Under the pieces are notes generated by a model that was not told where the DNA came from, ran no database searches, and was given only the letters and a program-made list of their open reading frames with translations. From assembly GCA_030141605.1 (NCBI GenBank), contig JAQGDQ010000273.1, positions 181,001 through 241,000 of the forward strand: a stretch of 60,000 nucleotides of DNA, read 5' to 3'. Positions 8,467-19,840 of the stretch are shown here, one piece after another (the first letter of the stretch is position 1; each line of letters begins with the position of its first letter). A program made the position numbers and the translations under genes. Source of the stretch: Tubiluchus corallicola (Eukaryota > Priapulida > Priapulimorpha > Priapulimorphida > Tubiluchidae).

Positions 8467-11400
8467 CTGGGCAAAGACAGCTTAAACTCGTAGCAGTTTT
8501 CACAGTTAAAATCATTTAAACCACGTTAGAATATAATTCAGTATATAGACATGTATAAAAAATTTCTGATAAATGATCTATCATGCATTAAAGCATGCAG
8601 GATTGTTTTGATATGATATATTAAGACACATATATGTAACAAAGAGAGATATTTTAAATGTATTCAGTTTTCAATGTAAAATAACCTGCAAGCTTAAAGA
8701 CAGTGTTACATTCGCAAATTCTGCAAGTATTTGTCCATCTAAAGAACATAGCTACACTAAATGCAGAGTTTTTTTCTAAACAAGTGAGTTAAAACACAAA
8801 AATTCTGCAGATTATTATTAGAGTTTCAAAATATGTTGTCTAGATCTCATATAAAGAGTTTTGGCCCATCCGTTCAAGCCAATTATGAAGGTTATAAAAG
8901 AAATGCATTGGCAATACGGTTGGACTGATGAACAGTGACCATTTTTCTTTGTTAAACTAAGAAAATGACTGTATACTAAGTTTGAGTGACTGGCTTTAGT
9001 GCCAAAAGAGATACATTACAAAATGTTCTGACGAGTGGTAAACACTGATGCTCCAGTATGAAAATGATGGACACTCTCATCTCAGATAAGCATATATAAC
9101 TAATAACGTAATCAATTAGCAATGCAAACATACATGATTTGTATATGCATTTACTGCCATTGGCAACCCTTAATGCCCTCTATCTGCTGTTCCAAAACAT
9201 CAAATAAAAATCACATATATACTGACTATAAATATTTAAACTTTTATAACATGTCATTACAATGCACAACGAAAAAATATAATACATTTATTTGCCATTT
9301 TTGTCTGTTGTTTTTGATCATTTGAAGACAGAAATAAAAAATCAAGTGATAATAAACAATAATTAACAACAATTATATGTAAAACAGGTATGAAAAATTA
9401 CTGTATGCTTAAAAGACTCTCGCCAGTTGGGAAACAGTAGGCAAAAATGCGAGCTAATATGTCTGCTATCAGTTTGAAAATGAAACATGGGAGTTTTGCT
9501 TGAACAAAATGAAAAACCCAAGCAAACTTTATGGGCAATACTTTGCTCACATGCAATTAAGTTCATGCCAATAAATGCGCAGATTAAATTTAAATTCAAG
9601 TTAGTTTGTTGTAAACTAAACTAGATTAGATCTCCCCTTTCAGATTGCTCCACAAACTATAACAGATTCAAACAAAAGAATTTGCTGCAAAAGGCAAACC
9701 AGAAAATAAAAACAAAACAAATTTTAAACAATGCATCAAAAATTTCCTAGACAAGAATAAAGGCCGTCAAGGTAAAATATCACAACCAGAAAGGAAGAAA
9801 AAGCATACAGGATTCCACAGCATTGATGAAAAGCAACAGCAGAATCGATGATAGTGCTTCACCTTCAAATAAACTTGATGATCACCTCATAATAACACTT
9901 GAAACACATGCGATTCAATATAAAGAAATGAAAGACACAGCAAGGTTTTTTTACCAGCTTTCCTAAACGCACTACCAAGCCGATAACAAAAATCTTCATT
10001 TTCACAAGAGATATCAATATGGCTCCCATAAATTAATACTTACCACACGCTGTCTCATCACTGCCATCTGTACAGTCACGCTGCCCGTCGCAGCGACGTC
10101 CAAGGTCTATACAAGCCCCATCGTCGCACTGGAACTCAGCAGTGCTGCACTCCCGTGGAGCTGAAAGTAAAGAAATAAAAATTACACCTTGAAGAAAAGT
10201 GAGGATCAAATTGGTCACTACCACTCAGGTATACATCAGAAATGGAATTTGAATAAGTGTATGAGACGGAAAAAGCATCACACAATTTTGCTTCCATCCA
10301 ACAGCTTTTTCTAAAAAAATGTAAAAAATGTAAATTTTACTTTAATATTTTACTTGATCATTCATCAATAATTGTGACATCAACCCAATATCTTGGCCTG
10401 ATAAAAAAACAAAAATATTAATACAGTCTTTCTAGCTGTTTGCAGGCGACCACTACAAGTGACCTATTATCTACACAAAAAAATACATATATACCCTTAC
10501 AATATCCAATACATACAGACACACATAGCAAAATGCTATCCTTTGCTAGCCTTCACATAACTATTATTTTCATAACTATACAACATGATCTATGATAATG
10601 ATAAACAAAATTGCACGCAGACAAGAACGAAACCACATGACCAAGCAAAACTACATGAACAATGCCAAATTAGTATTTTACAAGCCCAGGTCTGTAAGAG
10701 AGATTAATAATTTTTAATGCGGCATTGTGTCACCCAACTAATACAAACAAACAAGTCCACGACATAAAGTAGAGTTAGTGTATAAACTGCTTGCGTTATT
10801 CAAAAAAAGGGAGTAAAATTAATCAAACTGCATTTTTTGTGACCACAGTTTAAGAGAAAAAGCTCAATTCTCTATCTTAATTGGAAGCTTTGTGTTTTGT
10901 TTCAGTCTCTTCAGCTCAAGAAAGCCAATGTTTTCAGCTAAGAAAGTTCTGACAACCTTAGTTGTTTACTTTCACTTCAGCTTAAGTTCGTATGCCTGTT
11001 TCACTGCCTTGTTTAGAAAAAAATGCACATGATTATCACGTTAACCTTGGCTGATGCTTTGTTTATAGTTCACAACCAGGGATTGTTAATGCACATGCGC
11101 AAAATTAAGCTACAAGCACAGGATGTGAGAAAAACAAATTGCAATCTAAAGCAATATCTACTGCACTAGTATATGTGAGGTAGATAAAAATGCTGTTTGG
11201 TTAAATCAGTTTTTGATATAGATTTTGGCAACTAATTAATCCTTTGTATGTTTTAGTATTCTTGTTGAAATAAATGGGCAAAAACTACGGAAAAAATTAC
11301 GTACAATAGTATGAAGTGTGCCTATATCTAAAGTATATGAAATTTTTTTATATCTGCACATGCCCAGTTATTTGAAGTGTGCCTATATCTGCATCAATAA

Positions 11401-11895
11401 ACAATCATGATTTACATGTTAATTTTGCTAGTATAAAGAGGCTAATTTTTTTTGTTTACTTATTTATTTATATACGGTTAAATATTTTAAAATGTCATAA
11501 TTACTGGACAATATCTGACCATCTACGCATAAACAAAAGGATTTAAACTAGTGTCGCCATAGAAATTTATCAATCTTGACCATTTTTAGCTTAGCAAATG
11601 TTGAAATAGTTCAAGGTTGAGGGAAGGCCCGGCCCAATCCCGGGAGAGTTGGGGGCTATAATAGGATGGTATGTTTTAAAGAAAACAAAAAACCATACAT
11701 CCACTAACCTCTCTATGAATCAAATGCAAGCTATAACTATGTTAGCTAACCGGAAAATAGGCAAAAAGACAGACTGCTACTGCTTTCATATGCAGAAAGC
11801 CTCATTATTACTGACAAGACAAGATCTGTTGCAAGCCAATTAGCCATGCGCCCAGTAGCTAGTCACTACAATCTACTTAGTAAGGCAGTTCTTAC
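8467..11895. other. Introns around LDLa 5 (8467-10043 and 10161-11895)
   Basis: AT-rich intron DNA. I looked for further LDLa exons (revcomp of DGSDE codons, paired cysteines) and found none. No mobile element is recognised. Confidence 0.55.
10044..10160 (-). CDS. HSPG2: Perlecan-like exon: LDLa repeat 5
   Basis: 117 nt, phase 1-1 (acceptor TTACTTTCAG|CTCCACGG, donor GTGTG|GTAAGT). It encodes [19 protein letters not shown], then [16 protein letters not shown], a textbook LDLa with intact disulfide and calcium positions. It is isolated by introns of about 1.6-1.7 kb on both sides. Confidence 0.87.
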
Positions 11896-12030
11896 GGCAC
11901 ACAGATTCGTCGCTGCCATCTGGACAATCGGGATAGCCGTCGCATTCAGCTTGCAGTGGCACACAACTACGGTCGGCACACATGAACTGACCTGGCCTGC
12001 ATGCACCCGGCACAACAGTGGCTCCTTCAC
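11896..12030 (-). CDS. HSPG2: Perlecan-like exon: LDLa repeat 4
   Basis: 135 nt, phase 1-1 (acceptor TTTTTAACACCAG|GTGAAGG, donor TGTGCC|GTAAGA). It completes the split cysteine of repeat 3, then has an EGATVVPGA linker and the LDLa [32 protein letters not shown]. All six cysteines and the calcium motif are present. The plus-strand ORFs at this place are shadows. Confidence 0.85.
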
Positions 12031-12990
12031 CTGGTGTTAAAAACAAGTTTTCCTAGTACCGAATAAGCATTGAGCATGAAAAGCGTGAAACAAAATTAAT
12101 TTTCAGCATTTGAAAAAGCTGTTATTTACAAGTGCCAGCCAATTAAAGCATTAAAATGCATATTAATGAACGTGTAATCAACTTCAAAACCACAAATGGG
12201 TTCAAACAAGATATATTACAAAACATGACGAAGATATATATTTGATAATGCAAAGTTCATTTAAAACTCACAACTTTCTAACCATAAAACTAAATCAACA
12301 CTATCCATTATTAGAAGCCTCGTCTAAAAAGGGAAAAACAGTAGTAGAAAATAGCCACAAAATAAATGCAAAAATATCTAAAAAATACTGCTATATAGCT
12401 TTAAGCTACATGCAAAAAAAGGCAAACTAAACCACATAACTGGTAGCAACAAATTTTGCTATCCAGTCAATAGGTAGCAAAACTAGCAAACAACTAAAAT
12501 TCATGACTTAAAAACAAAAAAGGGTTGTATTTTAATCTACAAACGAACATAACAAAGGCTAAATAAACTTGAGTAGATTCCACATTTTACAGATTTTTAC
12601 GTCAGACGACGGCATTCAAATTTAAACATCTAAATAATTATGATTAGATTAGCTTAATAAAGAAACAACTAAGGAAGTTACGATGTCCATGGCATAAAAC
12701 AAGCAAGACCCGGTAAACATATCGAAACAAATGACAGTCATACCGAATAACAACGAAGTGCCAAAAATAAAACGAAAGAGAATCCAGAGAGATGACCTAA
12801 TCAATGCCATAACACAATGATGGCTGAATGCAAGCAAAAATTTTCTGCTTTTTTATAAGAAATACTATCTAAAGAAGCTACACCTCAGCAATACCAATGG
12901 CTGGCAGTCTACAAGTCAAATAAAATAAGAGAAGAACCACTAATAGAACAATGTGACACAAGGAGAGCGACCAATAACGTCGCAACTTAC

Positions 12991-13101
12991 AATACCACTC
13001 ATCAGACCCATCTGGGCAATCCTTCTTGCCATCACAGAGCCCTTTAGCGTCAATGCACGTAAAATCAGTGCATTCAAATTCTAAATCAGCGCACCTAGGC
13101 T
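12991..13101 (-). CDS. HSPG2: Perlecan-like exon: LDLa repeat 3
   Basis: 111 nt, phase 1-1 (acceptor CCTTTCAG|AGCCTAGG, donor TATT|GTAAGT). It encodes EPRCADLEFECTDFTCID, then [15 protein letters not shown]. The sixth cysteine codon is split over the intron: T here plus GT at the start of the next exon gives TGT. This confirms both splice sites independently. It lies only 169 bp from repeat 2, the shortest intron in the gene. Confidence 0.84.
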
Positions 13102-13270
13102 CTGAAAGGTCAAATTTTGAAGAAAATCAACAACACCCGGAAACACTGGCAAACAGCAAAATGTATGCCCCTTAAACTACACCAAAAGTGAGACTTTAAG
13201 TATGAAACAAAAAAGCAAGAAAGTGCAAAAGATGATGCTAAAAAACTCTTGCGGCCGATGTTACACGTAC

Positions 13271-13387
13271 CACAATTTGATTCGTCGGACTGATCTCGGC
13301 AGTCGGGGTAGCCATCGCACCTACGTCTGGCATCAATACACTGCACCAAATCCGAGCATAAAAATTCTTCTGGCGCACATTCTGTCG
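13271..13387 (-). CDS. HSPG2: Perlecan-like exon: LDLa repeat 2
   Basis: 117 nt, phase 1-1 (acceptor CTGTCGCAG|CGACAG, donor TTGTG|GTACGT). The LDLa is ECAPEEFLCSDLVQCID, then CDGYPDCRDQSDESNC, with six cysteines and an intact SDE calcium motif. An extra residue in the second loop (SDLVQC) is tolerated in the family. A plus-strand ORF across this exon is an antisense shadow. Confidence 0.85.
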
Positions 13388-14076
13388 CTGCGACAGGGAA
13401 CATCATAAAACAATAAATGAATGAAAGACGTAAATCAAATTAAGTACACAGAAAATTCGTAAGCATAAAAATAGTCAAGAATTTCATGTAGTTCTGATCT
13501 TAGCACTGAAATGTAGCACATTTGCATTTCTTTTTAATTTTAAGTGAAAAGTAGTTCTCAAATTCAATGTTTATCAAGATTCACATCTGATAGAAGCAAT
13601 ATTTCTCGTTGTAGGTAAAAGACCACCTAAGAAACAAAAGCAACAACATAACATAAAGTTAGAGATTACAATATACAAATGCCATAATAACAAATACTTG
13701 TAAAAACAACAACAAAAACACTCAAATTCTCCCGTTTCACACTAAACATCAAAAAAATTAGTAACACTGTAGCCTATAGGCTATAACAACTAGATGCTAC
13801 ACAACATGGTAACGATGAAGCAACAATGGCACTTTTGTCCAAACAACTCATCTGGATGAAAAAATCCTGAAAGGCTTGCATGTCAAGACATTTAAACATG
13901 ATCAGCAGTAATCAAACAATGGGACAGTCTATTATTATATTATAGCTGTTTTTCAAATTTTGACAAGTTTTGATACTAAAACTCAAAAAGTGTTACAGCC
14001 TTTGTGCAACAATAGCAAACCATATTAAACCTCTTCCTGACATTTCCTGCTTTCTAAAGGACAAAACTTTACTTAC

Positions 14077-14202
14077 GGCAACCATCTTCATCAGAGCCAT
14101 CAGGACAGTCGAAGTTTGTGTCGCACCGCATGCGCATATCAATACAAGATCCATCACCGCAACCAAACTGAAAGTTTTGGCATCCGGTCGTGATTGGTGG
14201 CA
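14077..14202 (-). CDS. HSPG2: Perlecan-like exon: LDLa repeat 1
   Basis: 126 nt, phase 1-1 (acceptor ATTACAG|TGCCACC, donor TTGCC|GTAAGT). A short VPPITTG linker precedes a complete six-Cys LDLa: GCQNFQFGCGDGSCID, then [16 protein letters not shown]. The Ca-binding acidic residues (CDx, FDC, SDE) are intact, so the module should fold around calcium. It is the first domain II repeat after SEA. Confidence 0.85.
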
Positions 14203-14747
14203 CTGTAATGATAGATCCATGAATGATTTAAATGGCCATTTTAGAAGTCGCAAAATGTAAGCAAGTTAGACAAAATCATGCTTTGAGCTAAATCAAACAA
14301 GTTTTAGATGTGGAACTTTTCTGACTGACTTTCCTAGGAGTGAAATACTATCACTTGCCATACAAAAGTTTTCTCACTGCACTTCAAGTTTATTAATAAC
14401 TGAAGCATTCTTACCTTGGTTAACATAATAGAATCCTATAGAATGCCATAAAAAAGAATAAAATTGCTTTTGTAAGTTAGATATCTAAGAAAACATTCCA
14501 TAGGCTATTTGCCACTTCAAAAAACTTCAATCGAAATGTACCGATAACTCCTACAGCGCCACCCTATACCCACCAATCAAATGTTTTGTGGGACACACAT
14601 GTTAGCCCCTTTCGTATTGTGTACCTTGAAGTGAAATCAAAAATGGCCCACAAAAATATTTCATACATCTACAGAGTGCTGGTCCAAAGTCATTTAATAA
14701 CCATCACTTGATGCTGTTTGCAATAGTCCTAAAAATAAGCCAGGACT

Positions 14748-15176
14748 CACGGCTGGGACCTATTAAGGATTCACTTAACCGGTTATTTTTTATCGGTTAA
14801 CCATTAACCGAATAACCGATTAATCAGATCTATGCATCATTGGAAGCCCTCTGTAATTTGCCAACTAGATCATTAAAGAAGCAAATAAACAAGAAATTTA
14901 CAATGCAAACACATCAAATGAAATTTTAGAGGAATATGTTCAAATAAGAGTGAAAGTTTTATACATGGAAAGTGAAAAGTCTCTGTTTGTAAGGATGCCA
15001 AGCGTTGTTGAACTAAGCATAACACTTTCACATAGAAATGAAATGTCTCTACAGTAGGGGTGCGGTGAAGGTTCAAATTGATTGGATTCTATGAGGCAGC
15101 CCTGACAATGTCAGAGTATGTTAGATGAATTTTAGAGTCCACCGTGATAATGATCGGTTAACCAGTCCCAGCACTG
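14748..15176. mobile_element. hAT-like miniature inverted-repeat element (candidate)
   Basis: The left end reads CACGGCTGGGACC...AACCGGTTA, and the right end on the opposite strand reads CAGTGCTGGGACTGGTTAAC. CAGNGCTGGG-type ends with AACCGGTTAACCG-rich subterminal repeats are typical of non-autonomous hAT transposons. Flanks share ataag (left, a few bases out) and ataagact (right), a blurred 8-bp target duplication. Internal DNA has no ORF. It lies in the intron between SEA and LDLa 1. Confidence 0.45.
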
Positions 15177-15397
15177 ATAAGACTTAATCCATGAAGACAA
15201 TGGGGTGAGAAGTACTCCATTGTCTTGATGTCTTAACAAATAACTTTCAATTATTCATTTTATTATTAACATGATTTATTCTTTCTAATGCAGCATGTAT
15301 TAGTTTGTCATCATTGGTACTGCATACAAATTCTTTAAAAGTATTATAAATGCACATCCATTGCAAGATACCAAACTATAAAGTATCTTCCAGCTAC

Positions 15398-15558
15398 CTT
15401 TTAGAGGAGTAAAGGAAAATCCATCAGAGACACACTGAAACAATCCTATCCTTCCGGAGCTCACAGCTTGCCACATAGTGTTTCTTAAAATAACTTCGTC
15501 AGTACCAGCTTCATCTCCTAAATCAACAGTTATATATGACCCGCCTACGTTATTTGGC
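15398..15558 (-). CDS. HSPG2: Perlecan-like exon: SEA domain, second half
   Basis: 161-nt exon, phase 2 in and phase 1 out (acceptor TGTTTCAG|GCCAAAT, donor AAAAG|GTAGCT). It begins RPNNVGGSYITVDLGDEAG, continues TDEVILRNTMWQAVSSG and ends DGFSFTPLK. A GGS plus beta-strand segment after the first-half helix is where SEA domains carry their GS[VI]VV motif. Whether this copy self-cleaves cannot be judged; Tyr-Ile-Thr replaces the usual hydrophobic run. From this exon on, every junction is phase 1, the class used by LDLa modules. Confidence 0.8.
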
Positions 15559-16161
15559 CTGAAACATAATAAAATAAAAAGCTTTTACAAAAAAAGCATT
15601 ACCAATCAAATGCATCTTTACTGGTACAACAATGGCACACATGCGATGACATATCATACATTGTACATTTACTGTTAATGCTATCAATGTTCTTTATTCT
15701 TGAATTTAGAATGGAAAATAAAATCTGAGCTCACAGAAATGTTTTAGCACTGCAATGTTTCATAAATTACTTGTTACAACAGCGGAATATTTTTTACATA
15801 AAAGAACAGTTAAAAAATATGCACAAGTCTTTCCTACATTCTCACATGAAAATAACAATACCAGTCAATAGCTGTTACAAAATACAAAACCATATTAAAA
15901 ACGCTAATTGAACTCTCAGTACACAAAACTTCTGCTCTGGCAGACATCAATCTGTTTCTAAACATCAAGCAGAACTAAAATACTGTCAACAATTAAACCT
16001 TACACAGTTTTCTATTTGCTCTTTTAACTCTGACAACTTATATTTAAAATCTTTACATCACCATCTGTGGCTTGAAAAGTGTGCTTAAAGAACAGCGTAT
16101 TGCAGTTGGCAACCAAAAAACGATAGAAGAATGTATAAAAGTTTTTACATAGATACCATAC

Positions 16162-16327
16162 CTAAACTGAGCAACAGTGACTAGCTGCTGTCCAGGGACT
16201 TGCTCGTATAGCCTTTCTATAGAATGTTCTAACCGCTGAGCAGTTTGCTTAAAATAATGTGTTTCTCTATCTAAAAGGTCTGGTACTAACTGTAGTGACG
16301 TGCAGTTGATTCGCATTCGATAAAATG
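16162..16327 (-). CDS. HSPG2: Perlecan-like exon: SEA domain, first half
   Basis: 166-nt exon, phase 1 in and phase 2 out (acceptor TTTTTTCAG|CATTTTATC, donor TTTAG|GTATGG). It encodes FYRMRINCTSLQLVPDLLD, then a helix-like ETHYFKQTAQRLEHSIERL and a VPGQQLVTVAQFR strand. This fits the alpha/beta pattern of the first half of a SEA module. An NCT sequon offers N-glycosylation. The phase-2 end joins exactly to the next exon's single G (AG|G, Arg), which supports the splice. SEA modules sit beside GAG or O-glycan clusters in extracellular proteins. Confidence 0.82.
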
Positions 16328-17571
16328 CTGAAAAAACATAACAATCATGAAAATATGTTACAAAACAAAAGGAGAACACATCTTCGGACACATTTTTAGT
16401 AACATTTGTAATTACAATGAGAAATTATTCCAATAACAAATGATATTAAATGTGAATGACTCGTTACAAGCTCTTATTTCAGTTATTTGGCATGTCATCA
16501 GCCTATCACCTACTCAAATGACAAACTGGTTACTTGTGTGCATTAACAGTAAGCCTATTAAGAAGAGATAAATAGTAGATATGGTGAATAAACAAAAAGT
16601 ATACTGACTTAAATAAAACAAACTAAACATTGTAAAGCAAAATTGCAACAAAAAAGGTGTCAGGTATCTGTAATGAATGTAAAGAAAATAACAATTTCAC
16701 TCTTCTTAACAACCTAATAAAAAGATTGGGCGAAGCTGAGCATAATCTATGTTAACAAAAGGTAATAAATAAAATGAAGCCATTCCCAATGCATTCATAA
16801 AAGAGCCATTTAAAGACAACTCAGACAGCAATGCCAAAATCCGTTTTCACACAACTTTATCTACGTTTATTAGCTTCACAGAAATACGATTTATTTGAAT
16901 GAATTTGGAAGCTATTAAATGTGCAGTGATAAAGTTAACGTATTATTATTTATTAAGCACGAAAATCAAGGTAGATGCATAAATAAAATTTAGCATTTTT
17001 CAGAAACTGATATAAAGTTAAAGGAAGACAGGATGATTTTTCAAGTCGGATAAAAAGTATACATTTTAATACAATTAATACTGCAAAAGCGTTTCCGCTA
17101 ATTAAATAATAGACTAAAAACTTAACTAACGGCGGGAAAGCCCAACTACTGATGACATTGCAAACTAACATAATTTTTAAGAACAAAAACATTCCATGAC
17201 TGTGTTGCACATGTTTGTGAAAGCAGCGAAAATTGAAGTACAGTGCTACTGTAAGATAATCAATCTGTTGCACTAAAACTAGGCAAGTTTTAAGATAAAA
17301 ATTCAAAGTCGAATGTGTGTAGATCATCAAAACTAACACGTTTGAACTGAGAGGTACAGCACCTGTTTTTTGTGCAATGCACTTTCGAAATGCAGGCGCT
17401 GGTGCCCGTCTAACTAGCGAATGACGAAATGCATGTAACAACGAAGAACTCGTGGCGCGAAAGCGAAATTGTATTTGTGTGGTAACAATTATTTTGCGCA
17501 AATCATTTTTGAAAAAATAGCATGTTTCCTTTCAATATTTTACAGAGTAGATTGTTTGACCTACAGTTTAA

Positions 17572-17800
17572 GATTCAATTCAATTCAATTCAAAGGTTTT
17601 ATTCATCTCTAATATAATATTTATAGTGCAAATACAACAAATTGTGTAAAGTGTGTAGAGAGAGATGGGGTGGCGAAAACCAGATTGGGTCGGGCTTTGC
17701 TTTAAAAGTAAGGTAAATGCCAACATTCAAATTCCTGCCTCTCACAAACTCCTTACGGTGGCAAAATTGTTGTTTGTTGATTATGCTAAATGTCAATTAT
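17572..17800 (-). mobile_element. Putative 3' end of a non-LTR retroelement with (TTGAA)n tail
   Basis: The minus strand ends ...atgaataaaacc followed by a (TTGAA)n run at 17572-17593. A short frame just before it ends HYKYYIRDE and a stop. AATAAA plus a short tandem tail is how CR1/L2-like LINE or SINE copies end. No reverse-transcriptase domain is present, so the family is uncertain. It lies in the intron between the GAG and first SEA exons. Confidence 0.4.
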
Positions 17801-18065
17801 GCTTGTTTATGCTTATTGATTATGCTTGTCAATAGAAACTGCTTATATTTGTGTTAGCTGGAGCACACATAAGAATATCTTTGTGCCTCTGCATCACACA
17901 CTGTCCAACTCCTCCTAAGGTTTACATCTTGAGTCAATCGTGAGAAAGTCAATCTTGAGAAAGGAAATGGTGCAAAAGGTAGCATAGAGATGACTGATAC
18001 ATACTACATTTCCGACGCAAAATATACTTTATTTCAAAGCCCTCAAATTACTACTCCATGTTTAC

Positions 18066-18321
18066 CTGGATATGTACTAGGCGTTGTAGGTACAACAATA
18101 AAATCTGTGGTAGTGAGCCATCCACTACCCTCCGGGTGCTCACCACTCCCTGAACCCACCCACAGATCCTCGTCATCTGTGGGAAATCCGGGGCGCACTA
18201 AAGGGCCCTCAGGCTTTTCTCCGCCTCCGGGAGCCGTAATGGGCACCGGTCCTTGGTCATCCTTTTCATTTTGAAATGTCCAATCGAAATCTGGAGCTTC
18301 TGGCGCGGGGGCAGGAGTTAA
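18066..18321 (-). CDS. HSPG2: Perlecan-like exon: acidic, Pro-rich glycosaminoglycan-attachment region
   Basis: 256-nt exon, phase 0 in and phase 1 out (acceptor TTTTCAG|TTAACT, donor CCAG|GTAAAC). It encodes about 85 residues, starting LTPAPAPEAPDFDWTF. A Pro/Gly/acidic tract is followed by DDEDLWVGSGSGEHPEGSG, then a Thr-rich end. Acidic residues just before SGSGE match the known heparan/chondroitin sulfate attachment pattern, as in perlecan domain I. The Thr/Pro-rich end could carry O-glycans. There is no signal peptide in this exon, so at least one 5' exon must lie upstream at higher coordinates. It directly precedes the SEA exons, as expected for domain I. Confidence 0.82.
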
Positions 18322-19520
18322 CTGAAAAATAACAACATAATTATTGTAATCGCGTGTTTTCAGCAATTCAATTTCAATGGGTAGATTGTTATCATATGCG
18401 AAAAAACAAAGAAAAGAGTCACATCACTGGCATCGGAACAGCGTGCCAATACACCATGTCAATGACATAGTATGCAATTACCAACAAAATTTTCTGTGAT
18501 CGCATATGCTTTGGAGGGATCATTAAGCCTAAAGATACGACTCATCTGCACTTCTATTAAATATGACGTATCGATCAAGCTACATTTAATAGAAAAGCGA
18601 TACCTCACCCATACAGTAACAAATTATGTCAAGTCAGTAAAAAAGGTTAATTTGGCGAAAAGCGTGCGCAATTTTGTGACAGAATCTTAGGTGAAGCCAC
18701 AGAAAGCAGCAACGAAGACATTGTTAGCACTCACTCTGTCCTTACCAACCGGTTAGACTCTAGACTAAAAGAAAGCTACTCCACACTGTTTAACAACGTA
18801 CACGATTGATAAATAATGCAAACACTGTGGGCTATTATGAACAAGCACGTGCCATAGAAGAATGTGAAGGATGATGTTAATTAAGCTTCGATTCATGAAG
18901 AGATGCTAACAGCATCCGTCGAAACGGTATGCAAGCGCAGCTTCTCGTTACTAGTAAGTGGCATTAACCGGTCATTCATCGTAGTCTGACTTGTTACAAA
19001 AAAACCCAACAGTTTTCAGCATTCAGCAAGTAACTAAAGAAATATTGAATGACAATAGTTCACAGGACTCAGGCGCACATTGGGTCAGAAACTAGCTGAC
19101 GAGCAGTGACATTCTCAGTGAGACATTTTACATCAGATTAGATTGCTTTTACTTCAGCATAAAAGTCATATAATAAACCAAAAACATTTACATCGCACAA
19201 TAAAAGCTAACTATAAAATATAACAGTACACAGTACATGCAGTAAGAAAAAACCTTGATGGCTTTCACGATGAATTTACAAAATGGCTGCGCATGCAGCT
19301 GCTCCACAGCTTAAAAAAATCAAGACTGAACACCTAATGCAAAATTGGCATATATTAGCAGGCCTTTATGCTGATTGTCTCTGATAGCTATTTTCTAACG
19401 CTAGATCTGATTTTTCTACATTTGACTGCCAGCACTAAAAACTGAGACATACATTTAATTACTATAAATATTTGTTATATAGAGAGAAACGTTCACAACC
19501 GAATTCATTATACAAAACAC

Positions 19521-19613
<93 letters not shown>
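19521..19613. repeat. (AAT)31 microsatellite
   Basis: A perfect 93-bp AAT run. It is best explained as the 3' tail of the minus-strand SINE beside it, expanded by slippage. It is likely polymorphic in length. Confidence 0.97.
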
Positions 19614-19840
19614 CTTTATTTCATTCAAAGTTATTATCGCCGACTGTAATAACAAACTACAACTACGTAACAGAGACCATTATTGCCCCAGTTTTATCCT
19701 AAATACCACGAGCCAGGCAGGCCAACAGCAGGTACCATTTTTAAAGCCTTTGGCATGATCCGGCCGCTGTGTCGAACTCACGGCCTCCCAGACGAAAAGC
19801 GGACGCGTTACCACTTGACTAAACCGTCTGGTCGAATGCA
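19521..19840 (-). mobile_element. tRNA-derived SINE with (ATT)n tail
   Basis: On the minus strand a tRNA-like head begins near 19836. It holds an A-box-like TTTAGTCAAGTGGTAACGCG and, about 40 nt later, a B-box-like GTGAGTTCGACAC (19769-19781). A roughly 150-nt body follows and ends in aataaagatt. The tail is 31 ATT units (19521-19613). A tRNA head, unrelated body and simple-repeat tail are the SINE architecture. No clear target duplication was found. Confidence 0.72.

Larger units (their letters stand above)
922..18321 (-). other. HSPG2: Perlecan-like gene, 5' portion (19 exons defined; continues past left edge)
   Basis: Minus-strand multi-exon gene for the core protein of a secreted basement-membrane heparan sulfate proteoglycan. 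Seen: a GAG-attachment exon, two SEA exons, then 16 LDLa exons. All introns begin GT and end AG, and all phases chain without a frame break (phase 1 at every junction except one phase 2 inside SEA). The defined exons add to 2536 nt, about 845 codons. Known: perlecan domain I has SGD/SGE chains plus a SEA domain and domain II is LDLa repeats; vertebrates have 4, Drosophila trol many more. Inferred: laminin IV, Ig and LamG domains lie beyond coordinate 1. The signal-peptide exon is unresolved. Agrin has SEA but no LDLa array, and SEA/LDLa serine proteases carry few LDLa repeats, so perlecan is the best fit. Confidence 0.88.

Noticed and set aside
11846-12040. Plus-strand ATG ORF overlapping LDLa repeat 4
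   Set aside because: It is antisense to a well-supported minus-strand LDLa exon. The same holds for plus-strand ORFs at 13202-13408, 13970-14260 and 17990-18274.
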